Part shown: positions 46,268 through 57,780 of the stretch, piece by piece
How positions within the stretch are numbered: the stretch's first letter is position 1
Layout: every line of letters starts with the position of its first letter
DNA from: Humulus lupulus
Lineage: Eukaryota > Streptophyta > Magnoliopsida > Rosales > Cannabaceae
Reading direction: 5' to 3'
Length of the DNA: 64,000 nt
NCBI RefSeq assembly: GCF_963169125.1
Contig: NC_084802.1
Coordinates: 23,839,107-23,903,106, forward strand
Made by a program: the position numbers and the translations under genes
The notes under the pieces: model-generated
Told to the model about the DNA's origin: nothing
The model's database searches: none
The model's input: only the letters and a program-made list of their open reading frames with translations

Positions 46268-48251
46268 TGTAACAGGCAGACGAGACATGTACGCGCTGCT
46301 CGTCACGCTCACCATACTCAAGGTTGATCGACTTTTCCCTTGCCTTTACCTACACCATAGAGCACCCGTGAGCCGAAGCCCAACAAGAAAACCCTCACAA
46401 GCAGATAATACATGCATATCAAACACTTAATATAAAATCAAGCCATCATCAGGCTATACACGTACGGCCATGCCGTCCCAGGCGCTTTACCAGGCCCTAG
46501 GTTCGCGGTCTATACCATAAGGATATCCCAGGTTTCCCTTGGGGTCTCCCCCTGGCAACTCGCACTCCGCGTGCTAAACGCTGCCCCCGGCCCCTTGCCA
46601 TTCTCGGCCTTCGCCGTTCCTGGCCTTCACCGTTCCCAGCCTTCGCCGTTCCCGGCCTTCGCCGTTCCCGACCTTCGTCGTTCTCGGCCATCGCCGTTCC
46701 ACCATTTATATACACACATAATATAACTAAACAGATATTTAAACACATATAAATGCAATTAAAGGGCCACGCCCCACAACATAGTTATATAGGGTCGAGC
46801 TGGCCGAGCCCTACAACACAAGCTCAACGGGAGCATTAGTTTTCTTACCTGTGTCCCGAGCTTTCCAAGCACCGATGTCCCGAGCACAGTTCCCTAGTCT
46901 GAGCCTCGCCGATACCCTAGTCACAACGCATTAACAATATCCACCCATCAAGTTCGTATCCATTAAATAGCTTTGGGTCATAATTCTAATCTCTGGCACG
47001 TTGAATTCTATCAATCCGGGTGATAAAATCTGTCTCGAGCCTTAACTATTAGGTTCCCAAGTCAAATCCCACTAAACACCCTGCATCTTGAACTAGGGCT
47101 GCGGCCCAACCCCTTAAGGGCCACGACTTGCCTCAAAACAGAGGCTAAACGCCTCCCTGGAAACATACACGGGCCGCGACATGCTTAGCCAAGTGCCGCA
47201 GCGCGCCCCATGGTCAGTGGCCTCCCTAGGCCTTGCGTGCACACGGGCCACGGCATGCCCCTCCTAGGGCCGCGACCCTCACCTCCAAACCCAGAAAACC
47301 ACCATTTTTCCCTGCATTTCCTTCGAGCCAATCCTTCTAAAATCATCCCAACTCAATACCCAAACCCAAAATTAAGCTTGAGCCTCTCTACCACATCATC
47401 TAAGCTCCACAACAAATCCAACACAGTCTTATAAACTCAACCCACAGCAAAATTTAACTCATGATTCTGGTTCACATGCAACTTACAACTCTAGCTATAA
47501 TTCTACTGAAACTCAAGGGATTTTAGAGTTAGACCCCTTACCTTAGCTGATGAATTCAAGCTTCCACTAGCACCTCAACCTCCAAAGTTCACCTCTTCCA
47601 ATCTCCAAGCCTCAAGCTCCCAAAATCGTAGCTCCAATTCCTTAGTTTTGACTGGTTTCCTCCAAGATGTCACTAAGCCTTCAAGTGAAGAAGAGAAACC
47701 GAGTGAGGGAGAGGGAGTGGGTCGGTTTAGAGAGTTCCAAGTGATTCTATGTTTTATTTTATCTAACTTAAGTCTATAAGGTTACCTCAAGGCTTGGGGT
47801 ACCAATAACTTCCCCGATGGCAAAATGGTAAATTTCCGCAATATTCCCTCCTAGGCATTCTAATCTCAAATATATCTCTGAATATTTATTTACATAACCC
47901 GATAACCCCATAAAATGACTAACACTCGAAATACCCCTCGACTAGCCCCGAGTCGGATTTTCGACCCCTTTGTGACTTTTTAGCTAACCACTCCCTAAGA
48001 CTGTCTCGGATCGTGCAACACAGATATATCACAAGTATATCACAATTATCATGTTATACCCTCAACGAGCTAAAATTACAATCATGCCCCTAATAACCAG
48101 ACGGGGCCCACATGCATATTTAATTCACCTAAACATGTATTATTAATCACATATTCACACAAATTCACATATTATAACAATAATTCACTTATTGCCCTCC
48201 AAGCATGCTAATCAAGGTCCTAAGCCTTATTAGCAAATTTGGGTCGTTACA
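46268..48251 (-). mobile_element. 3' LTR of full-length Tekay element D
   Basis: Minus-strand LTR, 1984 bp here against 2252 bp for its partner. Plus-strand left end is TGTAAC then AGGCAGACGAGACATG; about 270 bp next to the terminal hexamer are deleted compared with 55524-57775. It contains the 16-bp tandem repeat array (46599-46700) and, on the minus strand, the donor-like sites at 47541, 46848 and 46349. Confidence 0.92.
46599..46700 (-). repeat. 16-bp minisatellite in the 3' LTR of element D
   Basis: CGTTCCCGGCCTTCGC-type units with CGTTCC-like starts at 46615, 46631, 46647, 46663, 46679 and 46695 (six). The partner LTR has four (56145-56193), a 32-bp difference that arose after insertion. 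Confidence 0.92.
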
Positions 48252-48268
48252 ACTACCCCCTCCTTACA
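48252..48268 (-). promoter_or_regulatory. Polypurine tract of element D
   Basis: The minus strand reads GTAAGGAGGGGGTAGT just before the LTR start TGTAACGACCC, which fixes strand and boundary. Confidence 0.85.
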
Positions 48269-48366
48269 GAAATTTCATCCTCGAAATTACCTGAATAACT
48301 CGGGATACTACTCCCGCATCTCTGATTCTAATTCCCATGTCGCCTCCTTGACCTTGTTGTTCCTCC
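48269..48366 (-). pseudogene. Chromodomain tail of element D
   Basis: The minus strand encodes a chromodomain-like end (WRNNKVKEATWELESEMRE, a stop, then YPELF). It was separated from the rest of pol by solo LTR E. The same end is seen in element II. Confidence 0.85.
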
Positions 48367-48371
48367 ACAGC
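48367..48371 (+). repeat. Target-site duplication of solo LTR E, left
   Basis: ACAGC, against ACAAC at 50736-50740: one difference, read as a later point change. Confidence 0.75.
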
Positions 48372-50735
48372 TGTAATGCCCCGGATTCCTTATTATGGTT
48401 CATGGCTGGATTAGTAGGCCGGGAGGGCCATAACTGTTTAATTATGCCGTTAAATGTGTTTATGCATGTTTATGAGAATTATATTATGATATGATGTTAG
48501 ATGCATGCATGTGAGTCCACATTTGTTTACAGGGGTATTTTGGTAAGTTGGCCCGTTGAGGGTATAATTGAATATTTGTTTGCGTGTTAATGATATATTG
48601 TGAGACCACATTATAATGTGGATTGGTTCGAGTATTTCGACATGAGACGATCTTTAAACATGATTTATCGGTTTGGTCATAACAGGTTTGAGCTCGGGGC
48701 TCGGGGTGAGTCTCGGGGTGTTATTAATGATTATAGCGTTACCAGGGATTTTAGGGTAACGGGTTATGAGTTGTTGATGTTTGAGGATATTGAGATTAGC
48801 GGGGATTGGGAAGCGTTAATTATAATTAACGGGTTTAGCGGAATGTACCAATTTTGCCCTTGAGTTGGTTTAAAAGGCTTAGGATGACACAAGGGTATTT
48901 TGGTCTTTTTGGGAGGATATATGTGACTTAAGTGGCTTAGAAAGTTGTAGAACAAACAGAGCAAAAACAGGGGTTTGCCTCCTTCTCTTCTCGTACCTTC
49001 TCCTTGCTTCAACCTCTTCATTTCTCCTTTGAGGTTTTGAGCTCTAGGTGTGGATTCAAGCTAGGGAAAAAATTAAAGGCTGGGTTGGGGACTTGGTTCA
49101 ACTTGTAAGGGAGGTTCAAAACAGATTTCAAGGTGAGTTTTGGCCATTTTGCACAGCTGGTGCTCTGTTTTCGTTTAAGTTTTTAGTTCATGGTTTTTGA
49201 TGTGGGGAGTGAGGATTAAAGGGAGTTTTTATGTTGTTTTGATTGGGGTTTGATGAGGGTGAGCTATGGGGGTTATTTGGGGGTTTAATTGTGTGTTTGG
49301 AAGGGGTTTAGAGAGGGTTTGAAGGGCTGGTTTGAGAGGAAAGAGCTCAGGGAAAAAGACTGGTTCGTGTGGCCGACTTAGCCATTCTGGGCTGAGCGCC
49401 GCGGCGCAGCAGGGGAGCGCCGCGGCCCTTGGTGTCTGGCAGATGGGGAGCCTCTCTGTTTGGAGGCGCGCCGCGGCGCAGCAGAGGGGGGCCGCGGCCC
49501 TTAAGGCCAATTTTGCTAAAATGTGGTTTTTAGCTTAGGGATTCAAACCATAGGCCTCGGGGTTGGACCTAGTACCCGGTTGGGTGGTATTTGATGTCTC
49601 GGGGACTGGGATTTGGTTTGGGAACCCTCGGTTATTATTTTTATTGATGAATTCTATAATTTGGTTATGACCAGGTGACCGTCAAGGATTTTAAAAGTTG
49701 ATCGTTCTCAGGGGGTCGTTCATATAATAATCCTCACTCGAACCAGAGGTAAGAAAACGGTGTATGATTACAGTTGCACCCTGTATAGGTATCTGACATG
49801 CACGGTTTGATATTGAGGCATGTTGGTTGATATATGTGGACATGGGTTGCATATTAAATGCTAGTGAATGCTGATTACCTGCTTGAGACACTGACTAGTC
49901 AGGGACCGACTCTAAAGTCGATGATCACGCATTGAATGGCTCTATGGCGTTAACGTGGGACCGACCCTAAGGTCGAAGAACTTATAAGTGCTTGCCTGGT
50001 CTACGACCAGATGACTATAGCCAAGGTGTATGACCCCGGTGACCGTTTGTCACGTGGCTAAGGGACGTTGTCCATAGTTTCGACCCTAGAGTCGTGAGGG
50101 AGGTTATGTTGGTGACCAATCACCATGCACCTGTCCTAAGCAAGCTTATGAAAGAGATCACCTATCAGTTAAGCCCTGGTGACCCTATCGTCACATGGCT
50201 AGAGGGAGCGATGCTCATTATTGTGACTTTTGGCTATTGTCACCTATTTGTTGGATAGATAGTCCTGAATGGTTATTATGATCGTTGTTGATATTATATC
50301 ATGTTTTATTATGTTTTCTTGCTGGGCCTTGGCTCATGGGTGCTATGTGGTGCAGGTAAAGGAAAGGAAAAGCTTGGCCAACCTTGAGTGGAGAGCTTGG
50401 GCGATGTGATGTACATACAGGGCCGCTTGACTGCCACGGTCAAGGAGTTCTCGGAGGGACTAGGGGTTTACCCTATTTTTGCCACTTAGGCCGGCGGGGA
50501 TTGTAAATTTGAAACTGTAGCAACTCTTTTGTATTGTGGACATCTTGTAAACATTTTAAAAGGCTCATGAGCAGTTTATTTACTTAATGAAATGTACCCT
50601 TTCCTTTTTGTTGGTTTTTCACCTTAACCTGTTAATGGTACCTAGATCACGTTTTTAACCAAAGGACTTGGGTAGCGAGTCAAATTTCCAGTTCACTGTT
50701 CACCGTAACTGCTCTGGGGTAACCAGGGCGTTACA
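48372..50735 (+). mobile_element. Solo LTR E, Tekay family (2364 bp)
   Basis: Begins TGTAATGCCCC and ends AGGGCGTTACA, inserted in the chromodomain of element D. Same layout as A-C: CT-rich leader (48978-49025), donor-like AAG|GTGAGT at 49133, GC block with GCCGCGGCGCAGCAG (49390-49505), donor-like GAG|GTAAGA at 49749, palindromes (49891-50094), donor-like GCAG|GTAAAG at 50356. The ORFs at 49229-49538 are the GC block read on either strand. Confidence 0.92.
49891..50124. repeat. Palindrome array in solo LTR E
   Basis: CTGACTAGTCAG (49891), CGACTCTAAAGTCG (49907), CGACCCTAAGGTCG (49962), CGACCCTAGAGTCG (50081) and GGTGACCAATCACC (near 50111). They occupy the same LTR region as the arrays in A and B. 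Confidence 0.88.
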
Positions 50736-50740
50736 ACAAC

Positions 50741-51741
50741 ACTTTCACCAAGGCGATGGTCTTGCTCCACAAGACTTTTTCTTTCCGGTCGAGAATCTGA
50801 ACTGGTTTCTCCTCATAAGACAAATCTTGATCCAACTCCAAATTCTCATAACTCAGAACATGCGTCGAATCAGACACATACTTCCAAAGTATGGACACGT
50901 GAAACACATCATGAACCCCTGATAAGGCTGGAGGCATCGCCAATCTGTAAGCTACCTCTCCAACCCGTTCCAGAATCTCAAAGGGGCCAACAAACCTAGG
51001 GCTCAGCTTGCCCCGAACACCAAATCATTTCACTCCCCTCAAAGGTGAAACCCTAACGAACACATGGTCACTAACCTGAAATTCCACGCTCCTGCGCTTT
51101 AGATCTGAATAACTATTTTGGTGACTCTGGAAGGCGAGCATTCGAGCCCTAATCTTCTCAACCGCCTCATTGGTCCTCTGAACCATCTCAGGACCTAAGT
51201 ACCTCCTCTCACCGGTCTCATCCCAATGGATAGGTGATCTGCACTTCCTCCTATAAAGCATCTTATATGGAGCCACTCCGATAGTCGCCTGATAACTGTT
51301 GTACGAGAACTCAATCAAAGGAAGATACTTACTCCAAGATCCCCCAAAATCTAGCACATAGGCTCGTAGCATGTCCTCCAATATCTGAATCATCCTCTTA
51401 GTCTGTCCATCTGTTTGAGGATGATAAGCGGTACTAAGCCGTAACTGTGTGCCCATAGCCTTCTGTAGACTTTCTCAGAACTTGGAAGTGAAGGTGAGGT
51501 CCTTGTCGGATACTATCAACCTCGGAGCCCCATGCAGTCGGACAATCTCCTTCACATATAGCTTAGCATACTGCTCCAAAGTATAAGTCGTCCTGACTGG
51601 TAAAAAGTGGGCGGACTTGGTGTACCTATCCACAATCACCCACACGGAATCATGCTGACCCACGGTCTTCGGCAACCCAACCATGAAGTCCATGGCGACA
51701 TCTTCCCATTTCCACTCCGGAATCCCTAGAGGCTGCAGCAA
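50741..51741 (-). pseudogene. Integrase core and C-terminus of element D
   Basis: Minus strand, three open pieces. 51475-51741 has EWKWEDVAMDFMVGLP and RLIVSDKDLTFTSKF then a stop. 51025-51456 has STAYHPQTDGQTKRMIQILEDM, the PLIEFSYNSY block and VSDHVFVRVSP. 50741-50943 has [10 protein letters not shown] and the approach to the chromodomain, ending at LTR E. Integrase would insert the DNA copy into chromatin. Stops near 51474, 51022 and 51756. Confidence 0.9.
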
Positions 51742-51782
51742 CCCTGCTGGCCTCTAATGTTCAGCCTTGACCTGCTGACAAG

Positions 51783-52778
51783 TTAAGCACTTGGCACATA
51801 ATCCACCACATCCCTCTTCATGCCCGACCACCAATACAAAGCTCTCAGATCCTGGTGCATCTTCGTCGTACCCGGATGTAAGGAATAGGGAGTGGTATGC
51901 AGTTCATCTAAAATCTCTCGCTGAATATTTGAATCCATCGGAACATAGATCCAACCCTTGTACTTTAGTAACCCCATCTCCGAGATAGAGAAGTCCTTAG
52001 CCGCTCCGACGAAGACGTTCTCCTTGTAACCCCTCAACTGGGAATCATTCCCCAGTGCCTCCTTGATCCTCTTAAGGAGCATAGACTGAAGAGTTATGTT
52101 GGCTAATTGACCAACCACCAACTCTATTCCCGCTTTGGTCATCTCCTCCGCTAACTTACTGGATATCTGCCTCGAACTGAACAGCTGTCCTGGGCCCTTC
52201 CGGCTCAATGCATCAGCAACTACATTAGTCTTCCCATGATGGTATAGGATATCACAATCGTAATCCTTAACCAACTCCAACCACCGTCTTTGGCGCATAT
52301 TCAGATCCTTCTGAGTAAAGAAGTACTTCAAACTCTTATGGTCAGTGTATATCTCGCACTTCTCACCATATAGATGATGTCTCCAAATCTTAAGTGCGAA
52401 CACCACCGCTGCCAATTCTAGATCATGCGTGGGATATCTCTGCTCATACTCCTTTAACTGTCTCGATGCGTAGGCTATCACATTCCCAGCTTGCATCAAC
52501 ACACACCCCAAACCCTGTCTGGAAGCATCACAATAAACCACGAACTTCTCATTGTCCGTCAGCAGACTCAACACTGGCGCGGTGATCAGTCGCCGCTCCA
52601 ACTCTTTGAAACTATTCTCACATCTGTCTGTCCAAACATACTTCGTCTTCTTCTTTGTCAACTCTATCAATGGTGTAGCTATCCTGGAGAACCCCTCAAC
52701 AAACCACTGATAATACCCTGCCAATCCCAGAAAACTCCTCACCTCAGGAACACTGCTCGGTCTAGGCCAGTCTCTCAC
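51783..52778 (-). pseudogene. RNase H and integrase zinc region of element D
   Basis: A 331-codon open stretch: [18 protein letters not shown], then RNase H ([64 protein letters not shown]), then the start of the integrase zinc-binding domain ([20 protein letters not shown]). It ends in a frameshift near 51797, just before the CxxC pair. Element II lacks the middle of this same RNase H. Confidence 0.93.
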
Positions 52779-52853
52779 TGCCTCAATCTTATTTGGGTCG
52801 ACTAGAATTCCCTCCTTACTGAATATATGGCCTAGAAATGTAACTTGCGGTAA

Positions 52854-53816
52854 CTAGAACTCGCACTTGCTGAACTTAGCATATAACTTATGCTCTCTTA
52901 ACCGCTGCAATACCAAATGTAGATGTTGCTCATGCTCTGTCTCCGACTGAGAGTACACCAGAATGTCGTCGATGAACACAATTACGAACTTATTTAAATA
53001 ATCCTTGAAGACCTTGTTCATCATGTCCATAAAAGCTGCTGGGGCATTGGTTAATCCAAAGGACATAACCAATAATTCATAGTGTCCATACCTCGTGCGG
53101 AAAGCGGTCTTTGGTATGTCCTCCTCTTTGATCCTTAACTGATGATAACCCGACCGGAGATCTATCTTAAAAAACACTGTCTTTCCCTGCAGCTGTTCAA
53201 AAAAATCATCAATCCTAGGCAGCAGATACTTATTCTTAATGCTCAACTTGTTCAGCTCCCTGTAGTTAGTACACATCCTAAGAGATCCATCATTCTTCTT
53301 AACAAACAACACTGGAGCACCACATGGCGAGAAACTCGGTCTGATGAACCCCAAATCCAGTAACTCCTGCGGCTGAATCTTCAACTCCTTCAACTCTGCC
53401 GGAGCCATTCTGTAAGGTGTCCTAGATACTAGCTCCGCTCCTGGTACAAACTCTATAACAAAATCAATCTCCCGCTGCGGCGGCAACCCTGGCAAATCCG
53501 CTAGAAACAAATCCGGAAACTCACACACCAATCTAGTCTCACCCGGTCCAACCAACACCACCCTAGAGGTATCTACAATGCTCGTTAGGAATCCTATGCA
53601 ACCTTCCTGCATCATGTCCCTAGCCCTCAATGCTGAAATCATAGGTACCCGCGGTCCACTAACTGTCCCCACAAGTACAAAGGGTACCTCCCCTTCTGGT
53701 TCAAAATTCACCATCCTGCGCTTGCAGTCAATTGTCGCCCCATACTTCGATAGCCAATCCATCGCTAGGATTACATCTAAGTCATCCATCGCAAGCTCAA
53801 TCAGATCAGCAAACAA
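52854..53816 (-). pseudogene. Protease end and reverse transcriptase of element D
   Basis: A 320-codon open stretch: [14 protein letters not shown] (protease C-terminal region), the linker ending CEFPDLF, then RT blocks [67 protein letters not shown] and the intact catalytic box FIDDILVYS, ending FSKCEF and a stop at the FLG-region boundary (52852-52854). The best-preserved RT of the Tekay group here. Confidence 0.93.
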
Positions 53817-54463
53817 TTCCCTACCATCTACCTCTACTGGTAAAGCTCTAATCCACCTCCTAAAGACTACCAGTTCCCCAGTCGGCTACAAAGTCTAAAA
53901 ACCCCTAGCATACAGAACACTAGGTCTACACAGCTGATCTATCACTCAAGCAGACACAAACAAATGAGTAGCTCCCAAATCAAACAATGCAGTATAAGAA
54001 GAACCAGCACTAGAGATTTGACCTGTCATAATCGAGGGGTTAGCCTCTGCCTCAGTCTGAGTCAAAGTAAACACCCTGGCAGGAGCGAGACTGTCGCCTT
54101 GCTTTGGCTCCTCCTTCCTGGCTTATAGGCAATCCTTCTTCAGATGATTGGCACTCCCACAGACAAAGCAGGCCCTAATCCTACACTCACCCTGATGTCA
54201 TCGTCTGCACCGAGGACACACTGGGAAACTCCTCCAGTTGTCACTTCCGCCCTGACGGCCACTAAAACCACCCCGTGCCCTCCTATCTGAATTGGGAGGA
54301 ACAAAGGAATCTGGGGCCTTCCTCTTCTGCTCACTAGAGCCACTACCCCGACTGGATCCAATAAAAGGAGGCATTATCCTCCTGGCATCGCGCTTGACAA
54401 CCCTCTCTCTCCAAATCTAGTCCTTGGCCCCCTCAGCTGAAGGGCCTTGTCTACAACCTGAGC
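53817..54463 (-). pseudogene. gag zinc knuckle and protease start of element D
   Basis: Frame-broken. Minus-strand traces include a zinc knuckle beginning ACFVCGSANHLKK (about 54130-54170) and the protease site ALFDLGATH (about 53965-53990), where the family has DSG, so the active site is altered. Confidence 0.7.
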
Positions 54464-55183
54464 TTAGGTAGTAGTCTCTGGATCCAAGGTGATCTTCACA
54501 TCACGGGCGATCATAACATTCAATCCCCATACGAACCTGTCTCTTCTTGCCGCATCTGTCGGCACTAAATCTGGCGCAAACTTCGCCAATCGGTCAAATT
54601 TCAGAGCATACTCTATCACAGTCATCCGGTTCTGAGTCAGGTTGATAAACTCATCAACCTTCGCAGCTCGGACTGCAACACTATAATACTTCTCGTTGAA
54701 AATGTTCCTGAACTCTTCCCAGGTCATAACTATCACATTTCTCCTTTGAACTACTTCATCCCACCAGATGCGGGCATCCTCTCTGAACATGTTGCTTGCA
54801 CAAGCTACCCTCTCGTTCCCCTCAACCCTCATAAAATCAAGAATAGAGAAAATCATATTCATCCACTGCTCTGCTCGTAGTGGGTCTGGTCCACCCTCAA
54901 AGGTGGGAGGATGCTGCTTTCTGAACCTCTCATACAAAGGTTCCCACTTGTTCTCCACAACAGGTTGGACTGGCGTTGGTGCCATAACCTGCTGAATTGG
55001 CAACCCTGTGACCTGTGGAGGGGCCTGCTGCCTCAACTGGCCGAGTTCTTCCTCTGTTCATTGCAGTCTTGCTTCCATTTTGGCAAACATCTGTTGCTAA
55101 TTCTATGGGGCAAGTGGAGGGTCCTGACCCTGGTTATCATCCTCAGCCCGACTGTCGCGGAGTCTAGATGATTGACGAGGCAT
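54464..55183 (-). pseudogene. gag of element D
   Basis: Starts at the minus-strand ATG at 55183 (MPRQSSRLRDSRAEDD), with two stops near 55100, then is open to 54464: YERFRKQHPPTFEGGPDP, RIWWDEV, TWEEFRNIFNEKYYS, LVPTDAARRDRFVWGL. Same gag family as element II. Confidence 0.88.
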
Positions 55184-55508
55184 CTCAACAAATATGCCTA
55201 TAATCAATGATGCCACTCATCAGGCATGACAACAACATCCAAAACCACCTCCCAATCACATCAGTCAACCATGAGCAACAATCCACATAACACACAGATA
55301 GCATATAGCACACAACGGGCCATGCCCTGACATCATGCATACATTAAATCATTCATCATGCTCTATATGGAAAAGGCAGGAAAACAAGGCATTTAAGCAC
55401 ATAATCAGACATACAATTCAATTATTACCAACCATCCCTGAGTCGAGCTTGCCACTGATAGCAAGTGTACATGTTTGCTCATTCTCTAGAAACCATAAAC
55501 CTTGGCTC
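55184..55508 (-). other. Leader of element D
   Basis: About 325 bp between primer binding site and gag start. No coding signal. Confidence 0.7.
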
Positions 55509-55523
55509 GCTCTGAAACCAAGT
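55509..55523 (-). promoter_or_regulatory. Primer binding site of element D
   Basis: The minus strand after the LTR end reads ACTTGGTTTCAGAGCGAG. TGGTTTCAGAGC differs at one base from the initiator-Met site TGGTATCAGAGC. Confidence 0.8.
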
Positions 55524-57775
55524 TGTAACGCCCTACTGCCTTAGAGTCGTTACTAAGTGAGTTTAAAATGTGCAATTAACTCGCTAATCGAGGTTTTAGG
55601 ACAAAAAGTGTAATTAAACCATAATCCGAGTCATAAATTTGAGAATAAACCTTTCAATGAAAATTATAAGACATTTAACACTTGGGATCCCAAAAACATT
55701 GTTTAGAAATATTTACAATTCAAAATATAACCATAGTCGACTAAACGACAAAATTCAAGTTTAGTACAATCAACTCCCGAAAACACCCCTGGCTGCGGCA
55801 GCCAGGTAGACCAGACATGTACGCGCCGCTCGTCACGCTCTCCATACTCAAGGTTGATCGACTTTTCCCTTGCCTTTACCTGCACCATAGAGCACTCATG
55901 AGCTGAAGCCCAGCAAGAAAACCCTCACAAGAAGATAATATATGCATATCAAACATTTAATATAAAATCAAGCAATCATCAGGTTATACACGTACGGCCA
56001 TGCCGTCCCAGGTGCTTTACCAGGCCCTGGGTTCGCGGTCTATACCGTAAGGATATCCCAGGTATCCCTTGGGGTCTTGCCCTGGCAACTCGCACTCTGC
56101 GTGCTAAACGCTGCCCCCGGCCCCTTGCCGCTCTCGGCCTTCGTCGTTCCCGGCCTTCGCTGTTCCTGATCTTCGCCGTTCCCGGCCATCGCAGTTCCAC
56201 CATTTATATACACACATAATATAACTAAATAGATATTTAAACACATATAAATGCAATCAAAGGGCCACGCCCTACAACACAGTTATATAGGGTCGAGCTC
56301 TGCAGCTTAATCATATAGGGTCGAGCCCTACAACACAAGCTCTACGGGAACAGTAGTTTTCTTACCTGTGTCCCGAGCTTTCCAAGCACCGATGTCCCGA
56401 GCACAGTTCCCTAGTCCGAGCCTTGCCGATACTCTAGTCACAACGCATTAACAATATCCACCCATCAAGTTCTTATCCATTAAATAGCTTTGGGTCATAA
56501 TTTTAATCTCCGGGACATTGCATTCTATCAATCCGGGTGATAAAATATGTCCCGAGCCTTAACTATTAGGTTCCTAAGTCAAATCCCACTAAACACCCTG
56601 CATCTTGAACTAGGGCTGCGACCCAACCCCTTAAGGGCCGCGGCTTGCCTCAAAACAGAGGCTAAACGCCTACCTGGAAACACACACGGGCCGCGGCATG
56701 CTTTGCTAAGCGACCCGGCATGCCCCATGGTCAGTGGCCTCCCCAGGCCTTGCATGCACACGGGTCGCGACATGCCCCTCCTAGGGCCGCGTCCCTCACC
56801 TCCAAACCCAGAAAACCACCATTTTTCCCTGTATTTCCTTCGAGCCAATCCTTCTAAAATCATCCCAACTCAATACCCAAACCCAAAATTAAGCTTGAGC
56901 CTCCCTACCACATCATCTAAGCTCCACAACAAATCCAACACAGTCTTATAAACTCAACCCACAACAAAATTTAACTCATGATTTTGGTTCACATGCAACT
57001 TACAACTCTAGCTATAATTCTACTGAAACTCAAGGGATTTTAGAGTTAGACCCCTTACCTCAGCTGATGAATTCAAGCTTCCACTAGCACCTCAACCTCC
57101 AAAGTTCACCTCTTCCAAACTCCAAACTCCAAGCCCCAAGCTCCCAAAATCCCAGCTCCAATTCCTTAGTTTTGACTGGTTTCCTCCAAGATGTCACTAA
57201 GCCTTCAAGTGAAGAAGAGAAACCGAGTGAGGGAGAGGGAGTGGGTCGGTTTAGAGAGTTCCAAGTGATTTTATGTTTTATTTTATCTAACTTAAGTCTA
57301 TAAGGTTACCTCAAGGCTCGGGGTACCAAAAACGTCCCCGAGGGAAAAATGGTAAATTTCTCCAAAATTTCCTCCTAGGCATTCTAACCTCAAATATATC
57401 TCTGAATATTTATTTCCATAACCCGATAACCCCATAAAATGACTAACACCCGAAATACCCCTCGACTAGCCCCGAGTCGGATTTTCGACCCCGTTGTGAC
57501 TTTCTAGCTAACCGCTCCCTAGGACTGTTTCGGATCGTGCAACACAGATATATCAAAAGTATATCACAATTATCATGTTATACCCTCAACGGGCTAAAAT
57601 TACAATCATGCCCCTAATAACTAGACGGGGCCCACACTGATATTTAATTCACCTAAACATGCATTACTAATCACATATTCACACAAATTCACATATTATA
57701 ACAATAATTCACTTATTTCCCTCCAGGCACGCTAATCAAGGCCCTAAGCCGTATTATCAAATTTGGGTCGTTACA
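55524..57775 (-). mobile_element. 5' LTR of full-length Tekay element D
   Basis: 2252-bp complete LTR: plus-strand ends TGTAACGCCCTAC and GGGTCGTTACA. It is very similar over long stretches to 46268-48251 apart from a 270-bp deletion and the minisatellite length change, so element D is fairly young. Minus-strand donor-like sites at 57058, 56365 and 55879. ORFs in it (55703-56246, 56547-56951) are antisense or chance frames. Confidence 0.94.
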
Positions 57776-57780
57776 ACACC
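57776..57780 (+). repeat. Target-site duplication of element D, right
   Basis: ACACC, as at 46263-46267. Confidence 0.9.
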
